DNA of 64,000 nt from a virus, in IMG/VR virus record IMGVR_UViG_3300005825_000057, positions 1-64,000 of that record. One strand, 5' to 3'. Position numbers and translations under genes: made by a program. The notes beneath the pieces were generated by a model. The model saw nothing but the letters and a program-made list of their open reading frames with translations, made no database searches and was not told where the DNA came from. Below, piece after piece: positions 58,982 to 63,966 of this stretch. The number at the start of each line of letters is the position of its first letter. Position 1 is the stretch's first letter.

Positions 58982-59216
58982 AGACGAGAAAAAAATTCTG
59001 AATCTCTTGAAAAAACGAATTAGTGACACTACTATAGTGTTACACAAGACAAAAGGTGCAATCGTGAACAAGTTCTCTTATCAGCTTAGCAGTTTATCAT
59101 CCTCGTTGCTATTTAGCAACGACAGGGGAGGCTGTGTCCGCTGAGTAAGAGGACATAACGGGTTTAACCCCGGTAGCCCCCCAAGATGTTTGGGACTAGG
59201 CTACCGGGGTTTTTTT
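58982..59216 (+). ncRNA. Possible structured RNA between promoter and terminator
   Basis: A 235-base stretch with no gene that starts at a good promoter and ends with the intrinsic terminator at 59166-59216. Inside are GTGACACTA/TAGTGTTAC (59020s-59040s), a TCGTTGCT-ATTT-AGCAACGA stem (near 59105-59126) and TGTCC/GGACA. It could be a small regulatory RNA or an attenuating leader of the gene at 59228. Confidence 0.5.
59166..59216 (+). terminator. Intrinsic terminator
   Basis: AACCCCGGTAGCC/GGCTACCGGGGTT, a 13-bp stem with an inner CCCAA/TTGGG, followed by seven T. One of the strongest terminators in the window; it lies 12 bases before the S24-like gene, so read-through may be controlled. Confidence 0.9.
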
Positions 59217-59227
59217 GTGGGATAATT

Positions 59228-59527
59228 ATGAGTTGGGCCACACATTACATCGAAAAACTTCGCAAGGGTGAAACGGTTAGTTTCAGGCCAAGGGGAGGTT
59301 CGATGAAAGGCAAAATTGAATCCGGGCAATTATGCACGGTGGAACCTGTAAAGGGTGAACTTGAAGTTGGTGATATAGTTTTATGTAAAGTTGGCGGAAG
59401 TCAATATTTACATTTGATTAAGGCAATCCAAGGTCAAAGGTATCAAATCGGAAATAACCGAGGCGGTATCAATGGGTGGATTGGGATGAATTCGATCTTT
59501 GGCAAATTGGTAGAAATCAATGAGTAA
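59228..59527 (+). CDS. S24/S26-like peptidase-type protein, 99 aa
   Basis: RPRGGSMKGKIESGQLCTVEP (about residues 18-38) matches the GxSM nucleophile region of signal-peptidase/LexA-type serine peptidases; the GDIVLCKV strand (about 45-52), HLIKAI with a lysine (about 58-63) and YQIGNNRG (about 68-75) resemble the family's later motifs. Lacks a membrane segment and a DNA-binding domain. Could be a processing peptidase or an inactive relative. Confidence 0.6.
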   Translation: MSWATHYIEKLRKGETVSFRPRGGSMKGKIESGQLCTVEPVKGELEVGDIVLCKVGGSQYLHLIKAIQGQRYQIGNNRGGINGWIGMNSIFGKLVEINE

Positions 59528-59915
59528 TACGGACGAAAGTGCCAGTATGACTAGCGATTGGGCTGTGGGTGCATTCAAACCCAAGTCTATTCCAAGTCAA
59601 TCAGAGGAATTTTTAACTCAATTGGCCAAAGATATAGCGATGAACTTGGTCTTTACATCAGACCATGTTAATCGTGAACAGTGGGACAACCTTCTCGGTA
59701 TGATATTCATGCCGGTGGTTTTGGGAGCCTTTTCGGATTATACCGAGGAAGCCCGCAAAGACATTGGAATGATTTATGAATATTGGGATAAAGCTGGACC
59801 ACGATCAATCAACGGGTATCCAATTTTCTTTTCTTTCGCAATTGTGAATGTAAAAGACAGATTGTTTGTCTGGGAGAAAGTAGAAAAAATTCGGAAGGTT
59901 CTGGAAGCCGTATAA
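59520..59915 (+). CDS. Hypothetical protein, 131 aa
   Basis: Overlaps the S24-like gene by eight bases. Helical, charged, no motifs. Last protein-coding gene before the tRNA island. Confidence 0.6.
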   Translation: MSNTDESASMTSDWAVGAFKPKSIPSQSEEFLTQLAKDIAMNLVFTSDHVNREQWDNLLGMIFMPVVLGAFSDYTEEARKDIGMIYEYWDKAGPRSINGYPIFFSFAIVNVKDRLFVWEKVEKIRKVLEAV

Positions 59916-59916
59916 C

Positions 59917-59999
59917 GGGAGTGCTAATGCTGTGGGAAGCTACGCTGGCTGTAACCCAGCCGCCTTAATGGATAAGGGGTTCGATTCCTCACACTCCCA
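59917..59999 (+). tRNA. tRNA-Tyr (GTA)
   Basis: Type II tRNA. Acceptor GGGAGTG/CACTCCC, discriminator A, no encoded CCA. Anticodon arm GCTGG-CTGTAAC-CCAGC gives anticodon GTA. Long variable arm; T-loop TTCGATT. Confidence 0.9.
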
Positions 60000-60012
60000 C
60001 TTGAGAAAAGAA

Positions 60013-60231
60013 ATGAAAGCATACTTGCTGGATAAACGTGGAATAAGCAAAGTATATCTTGTCTTCGGAGAAGATTGTGTCTCTGCTGCCAAGGTACTAG
60101 CTGAAAAGCTAGGTTGTGATTACGAAGATTTTTCAGTAGGTGGTTCATGGGATGTTGACCCGAATGAGCCTATAAATTTAAGTCAACTATGGCCTTATTT
60201 TACAAATGCCCCCGGAAGGCATAGTACATAA
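60013..60231 (+). CDS. Small protein between tRNAs, 72 aa
   Basis: ATG with GAGAAAAG upstream. Alpha/beta-like; SWDVDPNEPINLSQLWPYF in the C-terminal half. No family recognised. Sits between tRNA-Tyr and tRNA-Leu, as do several tiny genes of this island. Confidence 0.55.
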   Translation: MKAYLLDKRGISKVYLVFGEDCVSAAKVLAEKLGCDYEDFSVGGSWDVDPNEPINLSQLWPYFTNAPGRHST

Positions 60232-60239
60232 GGAAAAAT

Positions 60240-60321
60240 GGCCTCGTGGTGGAATTGGCAGACACGCCAGACTCAAAATCTGGTGCCGCAAGGCGTGTGG
60301 GTTCGAGTCCCACCGAGGCCA
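60240..60321 (+). tRNA. tRNA-Leu (CAA)
   Basis: Type II. Acceptor GGCCTCG/CGAGGCC, discriminator A, no CCA. Anticodon arm CCAGA-CTCAAAA-TCTGG, anticodon CAA. Variable arm TGCCGCAAGGCG. Confidence 0.92.
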
Positions 60322-60322
60322 C

Positions 60323-60413
60323 TGGTAGATGGTGGAAGTTAGACACGGCCCCGTGTAGGGGTTGGTAGGCCGATCACCTACCGTGCAGGTATCGAATCCT
60401 GCTCTACCAACCA
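60323..60413 (+). tRNA. Aberrant type II tRNA-like element
   Basis: Acceptor TGGTAGA/TCTACCA followed by discriminator A and an encoded CCA, the only one here with it. Leu-like D-arm (GGTGGAAGTTAGACA), a GGTAGG/CCTACC variable arm, and a T-loop of 8 (TATCGAAT) instead of 7. Anticodon stem GGCCC/GGGTT with a loop CGTGTAG lacking T33; isotype not assigned. Confidence 0.5.
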
Positions 60414-60415
60414 CG

Positions 60416-60488
60416 GGACAGGGAGCTAGTGTGGTCATAGCACTGGACTGAAAATCCAGCAAAATCAGTTCGATTCTGATCCTGTCCA
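60416..60488 (+). tRNA. tRNA-Phe (GAA)
   Basis: Acceptor GGACAGG/CCTGTCC, discriminator A, no CCA. Anticodon arm CTGGA-CTGAAAA-TCCAG, anticodon GAA; T-loop TTCGATT. Confidence 0.92.
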
Positions 60489-60505
60489 CTGTGAAAGGAA
60501 AATTT

Positions 60506-60670
60506 ATGGCTAGATCATTGTGTAAAGACCCAAGTATATCTCAAAAAAACGATGCGAGTTGCATCGGAAATAAACGGGGTATGGCTCGCAGAGCTAAGAG
60601 AAATAGCAACAAAAGGGATCGACAAAAACTAGACAAAGATTTGAAAGAAAGAATTGCACTTGTTCGGTAA
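60506..60670 (+). CDS. Small basic protein, 54 aa
   Basis: ATG with AAGGA upstream. Begins MARSLCKDPSISQ; strongly basic (Lys/Arg) in the second half, with KRGMARRAKRNSNKRDRQK. Likely nucleic-acid binding. A GATGC/GCATC hairpin lies inside the gene. No family recognised. Confidence 0.5.
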   Translation: MARSLCKDPSISQKNDASCIGNKRGMARRAKRNSNKRDRQKLDKDLKERIALVR

Positions 60671-60704
60671 TCCGTTGCATATATACTTCTTAAAAGGAGT
60701 CTAT

Positions 60705-61112
60705 ATGTTTCAAGATACGAACAACACTTTGAATCAAGGCGGCGTTGGGTTAGCGAGGGCGATATATGAGTATCAAAGATTGGGGTACACAGTTTGTTTA
60801 CCTTTAGTTGATGCTCAAGATTACGACCTTGTAATTGAAAAGGATAAAAAGTGGGAGTCTGTTCAATGCAGAACAACTTCTACCAAAGCAAGAAGTAGAA
60901 AAGGCGGATTTATTGATGGTAGGTATGAAGTTAGTTTGAGGACCATAAAAACTAATACAAAAGAGACTACCATTAAAAAGAAAGGTAATTTTGATTTGCT
61001 TTTTGTGATGTGTGATAATGGCGATTGTTATTCGGTGCCGAATAAAGAATTGCCTGAATCTGGCACCACGGTCGGCGGTCCAAAATACGAAAAATACAAA
61101 ATTGGAAGCTAG
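60705..61112 (+). CDS. PD-(D/E)XK-like nuclease ending in a tRNA
   Basis: 135 aa, GVGLARAIYEYQRLGY then DYDLVIEKDKKWESVQCRTT (catalytic D, then E-x-V-Q-C-R in place of the usual Q-x-K), with FDLLFVMC later. Small tRNA-island nucleases are often homing-type. The last nine bases, including the TAG stop (residues ...GS), are the 5' acceptor strand of tRNA-Ser(GCT). AAAAGGAG precedes the ATG at 60705. Confidence 0.6.
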   Translation: MFQDTNNTLNQGGVGLARAIYEYQRLGYTVCLPLVDAQDYDLVIEKDKKWESVQCRTTSTKARSRKGGFIDGRYEVSLRTIKTNTKETTIKKKGNFDLLFVMCDNGDCYSVPNKELPESGTTVGGPKYEKYKIGS

Positions 61113-61192
61113 GCAACTGCTGGTTTGTTGCACCGCTTTGCTAAAGCGGCCCGGTCTAAACCCCGGCGAGGGTTCGATTCCCTTGGCTTCCG
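61104..61192 (+). tRNA. tRNA-Ser (GCT)
   Basis: Type II. Acceptor GGAAGCT/GGCTTCC, discriminator G. Anticodon arm CCGCT-TTGCTAA-AGCGG, anticodon GCT. Variable arm CCCGGTCTAAACCCCGG. Its first bases overlap the nuclease stop codon. Confidence 0.9.
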
Positions 61193-61193
61193 C

Positions 61194-61274
61194 TTGCTCA
61201 AATGCCCGAAGGGATTACATTCTTGAAAAGTGTGTACCGAAAGGTAAACTATCTCTTTATTATTCGTTGAGCAA
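61194..61274 (+). tRNA. tRNA-Ser(TGA)-like element without a T-arm
   Basis: Ends TTGCTCAA/TTGAGCAA pair perfectly. ACATT-CTTGAAA-AGTGT is a canonical anticodon arm with anticodon TGA, and TACC-GAAA-GGTA a small variable arm, but I find no T-arm. Probably a decayed tRNA or a new small RNA. It follows tRNA-Ser(GCT) by one base. Confidence 0.4.
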
Positions 61275-61278
61275 ATAT

Positions 61279-61350
61279 GGATCAGTAGCTTAGATGGCAA
61301 AGCGTCTGTCTGAACAACAGAAGAGTGGAATTCGAGCGTCCATTGATCCA
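61279..61350 (+). tRNA. tRNA-Phe(GAA)-like
   Basis: Acceptor GGATCAG/TTGATCC with a G-T end, discriminator A. Anticodon arm TCTGT-CTGAACA-ACAGA gives GAA, with C at 37, which is unusual for Phe. T-arm TGGAA-TTCGAGC-GTCCA has one mismatch. Isotype moderately sure. Confidence 0.65.
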
Positions 61351-61355
61351 CTTAT

Positions 61356-61434
61356 GGCCTTGTACGCAAACTTATGGCAAAGCGGCTTCTTTCAAAAAGA
61401 AGTGATTTTGTGGGTTCGACTCCCACCAAGGCTA
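61356..61434 (+). tRNA. Leu-type tRNA (CAA), short variable arm
   Basis: Acceptor GGCCTTG/CAAGGCT (G1-T72), discriminator A. Anticodon arm CTTCT-TTCAAAA-AGAAG, anticodon CAA. The variable loop is TGATTTT, seven bases, not the long arm expected of tRNA-Leu; T-arm GTGGG-TTCGACT-CCCAC. Confidence 0.7.
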
Positions 61435-61436
61435 CT

Positions 61437-61637
61437 ATGATGAAATTTTGTGGTGTATGTGGATTTCAATTACAAGGAAAAGGTGTTAAAAGATATAAGA
61501 CCTGTCCTGAATGCGAAGAAAATGCCCGTGTACGCAAATTGGCACAGCGGACTACCTCAGAAGTAGTTGTCTCCCCTTCAACAAGGGATACTGTCGGTTC
61601 GAGTCCGACCACGGGTACTTATGGGAAAGAAAAATAA
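61437..61637 (+). CDS. Zinc-ribbon protein running through a tRNA, 66 aa
   Basis: Starts three bases after the preceding tRNA. First 35 residues MMKFCGVCGFQLQ...CPECEEN carry two C-x2-C pairs, a credible zinc ribbon. The remaining 30 residues are the translation of the whole tRNA-Leu(CAG) gene (61524-61617), and the stop lies beyond it. Either the real stop was lost when the tRNA arrived, or the RNA is both. No family recognised. Confidence 0.5.
   Translation: MMKFCGVCGFQLQGKGVKRYKTCPECEENARVRKLAQRTTSEVVVSPSTRDTVGSSPTTGTYGKEK
61524..61617 (+). tRNA. tRNA-Leu (CAG)
   Basis: Type II. Acceptor GCCCGTG/CACGGGT, discriminator A. Anticodon arm ACTAC-CTCAGAA-GTAGT, anticodon CAG. Long variable arm with CCCTT/AAGGG. 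D-arm TACGCAAATTGGCACAGCGG is shared with the short-arm Leu set. Confidence 0.88.
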
Positions 61638-61785
61638 AAGATATTGTATCCGGGCTAATCCGCCAAAAGGTTGGCAGATATGGGATCGGAAATTGGCAAG
61701 ATGGTGGGGAAATCCTACAAAGGAATTTCCTTATACAGTCTTGCAGAAATTGAATGAAGGAAAGCAGAGTGAATTGAAGTATTAA
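61621..61785 (+). CDS. Small basic Trp-rich protein, 54 aa
   Basis: ATG four bases after tRNA-Leu(CAG). Basic with WQIWDRKLARWWGNP; no family recognised. Ends two bases before tRNA-Leu(CAG) short form. Translation signals are poor (no Shine-Dalgarno). Confidence 0.45.
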   Translation: MGKKNKRYCIRANPPKGWQIWDRKLARWWGNPTKEFPYTVLQKLNEGKQSELKY

Positions 61786-61787
61786 AT

Positions 61788-61867
61788 GGCCGGGTACGCA
61801 AACCTAATGGCAAAGCGGCGAAGCTCAGAACTTCGTGATTTTATGGGTTCGACTCCCATCCCGGCTA
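61788..61867 (+). tRNA. Leu-type tRNA (CAG), short variable arm
   Basis: Acceptor GGCCGGG/CCCGGCT (G1-T72), discriminator A. Anticodon arm CGAAG-CTCAGAA-CTTCG, anticodon CAG. Variable loop TGATTTT; T-arm ATGGG-TTCGACT-CCCAT. Second of the short-arm Leu set. Confidence 0.7.
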
Positions 61868-61869
61868 CT

Positions 61870-61984
61870 GTTTAATTTGGTGTAACGGTAGCATTCCCCC
61901 GGAAGGGGCAAGAACGGTTCGACTCCGTATATTAGTGTAACGGCAGCACAGAAATGAGGATCGGTTCGACTCCGAAAATTAAAC
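61870..61984 (+). tRNA. Tandem-duplicated tRNA-like element
   Basis: Ends GTTTAATTT and AAATTAAAC pair perfectly, but between them are two tRNA bodies in tandem: D-arm GTGTAACGGTAGCA and T-arm CGGTTCGACTCCG, then D-arm GTGTAACGGCAGCA and the same T-arm again. The first has a possible anticodon arm TCCCC-CGGAA-GGGG (loop short; CGG?). It looks like an internal duplication of a tRNA. Isotype not assigned. Confidence 0.4.
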
Positions 61985-61991
61985 AATTTAT

Positions 61992-62067
61992 GGCCTTATA
62001 CGCAAAATGGCAAAGCGGCTTGTTTTAAAAATAAGTGATTTTGTGGGTTCGATTCCCACTGAGGCTA
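61992..62067 (+). tRNA. Leu-type tRNA (TAA), short variable arm
   Basis: Acceptor GGCCTTA/TGAGGCT, discriminator A. Anticodon arm CTTGT-TTTAAAA-ATAAG, anticodon TAA. Variable loop TGATTTT; T-arm GTGGG-TTCGATT-CCCAC. Third of the short-arm Leu set. Confidence 0.7.
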
Positions 62068-62080
62068 CTATCCACCCAAT

Positions 62081-62162
62081 GGCCCCGTGGTGGAACCGGC
62101 AGACACGCTGGACTTAAAATCCGGTGCCTTCGGGCGTGAGGGTTCAAATCCCTCCGGGGCCA
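62081..62162 (+). tRNA. tRNA-Leu (TAA)
   Basis: Type II. Acceptor GGCCCCG/CGGGGCC, discriminator A, no CCA. Anticodon arm CTGGA-CTTAAAA-TCCGG, anticodon TAA. Variable arm TGCCTTCGGGCG. Confidence 0.92.
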
Positions 62163-62168
62163 CTTTTT

Positions 62169-62256
62169 GGAAGCTAGGTCAGATGTTGGTTCGCTGCACC
62201 TGTCTTGAAAACAGGACCGGGTAAAACCGGCGAGGGTTCGATTCCCTTGGCTTCCG
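62169..62256 (+). tRNA. tRNA-Ser (TGA)
   Basis: Type II. Acceptor GGAAGCT/GGCTTCC, discriminator G. Anticodon arm CCTGT-CTTGAAA-ACAGG, anticodon TGA. Variable arm ACCGGGTAAAACCGGC. Confidence 0.92.
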
Positions 62257-62258
62257 CT

Positions 62259-62370
62259 TGCTACAAATGCAAATTAGGAGTACATTGACAAAAGTAAAGT
62301 CGTCGGGCAAAACCCGATATATGTGGGTATCGAATCCCACTGTAACCTCTTGGTTAAATTCGTTGTAGCA
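62259..62370 (+). tRNA. Aberrant tRNA-like element with extra 3' hairpin
   Basis: Ends TGCTACAA/TTGTAGCA pair perfectly. Inside: an AATG/CATT D-like arm, a variable arm TCGGG-CAAAA-CCCGA, and T-arm GTGGG-TATCGAAT-CCCAC (8-base loop). Between the T-arm and the 3' end is an additional TAACC-TCTT-GGTTA hairpin, which no standard tRNA has. Isotype not assignable. Confidence 0.45.
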
Positions 62371-62376
62371 TTTTTT

Positions 62377-62458
62377 GGAAGATAAGCGAATGGTTAGCGG
62401 TCACACTGGAAATGTGATGCCCCGCAAGGGGTTGCGGGTTCGAGTCCCGTGTCTTCCG
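62377..62458 (+). tRNA. tRNA-Ser (GGA)
   Basis: Type II. Acceptor GGAAGAT/GTCTTCC, discriminator G. Anticodon arm TCACA-CTGGAAA-TGTGA, anticodon GGA. Variable arm TGCCCCGCAAGGGGT. Confidence 0.92.
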
Positions 62459-62472
62459 CTGGGAGAAAATAA

Positions 62473-62700
62473 ATGGTCACTGTAAAAATTGTTGGTCCCG
62501 GTTTGGTTGTGAATAAACCGGCTGCGATAATTTACAAAGCATTGACTGAGGCTGGTTACAAAGTTGATCTTGAAGAATTTGCTGGACAACATCAGTATGT
62601 TCCAAAAGACGAATGGCCAGAGAAAGAATTAGTTGATACAGAACGCCAAAAGGGTATGGAAGTCAAAGTGGATGTTGATCCACTCCCTTGGGGCGGATAA
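62473..62700 (+). CDS. Hypothetical protein, 75 aa
   Basis: GGGAG precedes the ATG. VTVKIVGPGLVVNKPA start, acidic middle, no motif. Ends one base before tRNA-Ser(GGA). Confidence 0.5.
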   Translation: MVTVKIVGPGLVVNKPAAIIYKALTEAGYKVDLEEFAGQHQYVPKDEWPEKELVDTERQKGMEVKVDVDPLPWGG

Positions 62701-62701
62701 T

Positions 62702-62790
62702 GGAGAGTAGGCAAATACTGGTTTGTTGCATCTGATTGGAAATCAGACCCGGTTTAAAACCCGGTGAGGGTTCGATTCCCTTGCTCTCCG
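62702..62790 (+). tRNA. tRNA-Ser (GGA), second copy
   Basis: Type II. Acceptor GGAGAGT/GCTCTCC, discriminator G. Anticodon arm TCTGA-TTGGAAA-TCAGA,  anticodon GGA. Variable arm CCCGGTTTAAAACCCGG. Confidence 0.9.
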
Positions 62791-62794
62791 CTCG

Positions 62795-62905
62795 CACAGA
62801 TGAAGGGCGTTCCCCTTAAATGAGAAATTGGCATCGAGGGCCAGTGAGCCGTAAGGCGAAGGGCCGGGGCTATGTGGGTTCGAGTCCCATCGCCTTTCAT
62901 CTGTG
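62795..62905 (+). tRNA. Aberrant tRNA-like element with long terminal stem
   Basis: CACAGATGAAGGGCG and CGCCTTTCATCTGTG pair over 15 bases with one G-T, twice the normal acceptor. A T-arm GTGGG-TTCGAGT-CCCAT is canonical, an ATG/CAT D-like arm is present, and a GGGCC...GGGCC arm with GCC-GTAA-GGC stands where the anticodon or variable arm would be. No anticodon found. Confidence 0.4.
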
Positions 62906-62926
62906 TTTTTATAAGTAGGGAAGCTA

Positions 62927-63127
62927 ATGCACGCCAAAGTTTTTTATACTTTAGGGCAAAGAGATACGATTGCCGGTCTTTTTGCTATGATAAGATCAAA
63001 AGGAATAAATTCGACTTTGGCAGAACTTGCGGCTGAATATACTAAAGCATTTGATGAACCAAATCCCCATGTGGAATGGTGGATAAAACAAAATGAAAAG
63101 AAAGAAGATGTAGTTGAAAATGGATAG
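62927..63127 (+). CDS. Hypothetical protein ending in tRNA-Tyr, 66 aa
   Basis: AGGGAAG precedes the ATG. Alpha/beta-like: GQRDTIAGLFAMIRSKGIN, then an acidic tail NEKKEDVVENG. Its TAG stop lies inside the 5' acceptor strand of the next tRNA (63122). No family recognised. Confidence 0.5.
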   Translation: MHAKVFYTLGQRDTIAGLFAMIRSKGINSTLAELAAEYTKAFDEPNPHVEWWIKQNEKKEDVVENG

Positions 63128-63204
63128 GTTGAGCAATTGGCTGGCTCGCCAGACTGTAAATCTGGTCCCTTCGGGGCATGTGGGTTCGAGTCCCACCCTA
63201 TCCA
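63122..63204 (+). tRNA. tRNA-Tyr (GTA), second copy
   Basis: Type II. Acceptor GGATAGG/CCTATCC, discriminator A. Anticodon arm CCAGA-CTGTAAA-TCTGG, anticodon GTA. Variable arm CCCTTCGGGG. Confidence 0.92.
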
Positions 63205-63213
63205 CTGGTTTTT

Positions 63214-63291
63214 GGCTGGGTACGCAAACTTCGGCAAAGCGGCCACTTCGAGAGAGTGGTGATTTTGTGGGTTCGACTCCCATCCCAGCTA
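63214..63291 (+). tRNA. Leu-type tRNA (GAG), short variable arm
   Basis: Acceptor GGCTGGG/CCCAGCT (G1-T72), discriminator A. Anticodon arm CCACT-TCGAGAG-AGTGG, anticodon GAG, with C instead of T at 33. Variable loop TGATTTT. Fourth of the short-arm Leu set. Confidence 0.6.
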
Positions 63292-63293
63292 CT

Positions 63294-63521
63294 ATGCATA
63301 AGAATTATTACAACCACGATGAATCTGAGAAACATTATCGAAGACATATATCAAACCTTGCGTACCGATATAAATTTAAGGTAATTTACGAAGACGAAAG
63401 AATTTTGAAGAAAGAGAATGGCGAAACAACAGTAATTGTGGATATAACAGAAACACCCCGCAATACTTTATGTTGGAAGGCTTGGCTCAAACTTCAAAAT
63501 GAATACGAAAATGGATTCTGA
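63294..63521 (+). CDS. Small basic protein, 75 aa
   Basis: ATG directly after the tRNA. Begins MHKNYYNHDESEKHYRRHI, aromatic and basic. No family recognised, no Shine-Dalgarno. Overlaps the next gene by about 11 bases. Confidence 0.45.
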   Translation: MHKNYYNHDESEKHYRRHISNLAYRYKFKVIYEDERILKKENGETTVIVDITETPRNTLCWKAWLKLQNEYENGF

Positions 63522-63696
63522 AAAGATCGTGATTGATACACAAGAAAAACTTTTGGAACACTTTGGGAAACCAGAGAAAGATTTTTTTGGTATATCTGGT
63601 CTTTATATGGATTCATTAGAGAATGGACGAAGAATGCAATCGAGGATGGTGGATAACTATTTAAGATTGATATTTAAATTACAAAATGGAAGCTAG
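63511..63696 (+). CDS. Hypothetical protein ending in tRNA-Ser, 61 aa
   Basis: ATG at 63511 (63499 also possible). Helical, charged, no motif. The stop (AGC-TAG) lies inside the acceptor stem of tRNA-Ser(CGA), the same arrangement as the nuclease at 61112. Confidence 0.45.
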   Translation: MDSEKIVIDTQEKLLEHFGKPEKDFFGISGLYMDSLENGRRMQSRMVDNYLRLIFKLQNGS

Positions 63697-63774
63697 GCAG
63701 ATGTTGGCTTGCTGCACTTGTCTCGAAAACAAGACCGGGTAAAACCGGCGAGGGTTCAATTCCCTTGGCTTCCG
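63688..63774 (+). tRNA. tRNA-Ser (CGA)
   Basis: Type II. Acceptor GGAAGCT/GGCTTCC, discriminator G. Anticodon arm CTTGT-CTCGAAA-ACAAG, anticodon CGA. Variable arm ACCGGGTAAAACCGGC. Confidence 0.92.
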
Positions 63775-63966
63775 CTGGGCACTAAAAGTGTCGTTCAAAA
63801 AAGTAAACTATTTCATGTAGAAATAAACTTGCTCCGACACAAAAACAAGAAAGGGCAATTAGAGGGTAGAAATTAAAGTGTAAAAATCCCCAACCCAAAA
63901 ATAAAAAAATCCATGCTATAATTTGTATTTTTCTCATACACTATTGTAGTATATAATGAAGAAAAT

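Noticed and set aside
62259-62370. tmRNA
   Set aside because: No tag-peptide frame or tmRNA-type ends; the size is too small.
59924-63283. Numerous minus-strand frames across the tRNA island
   Set aside because: They are mostly antisense translations of tRNA genes with repeated RxxRxSNP-type sequence, an artefact of the tRNA T-arm.
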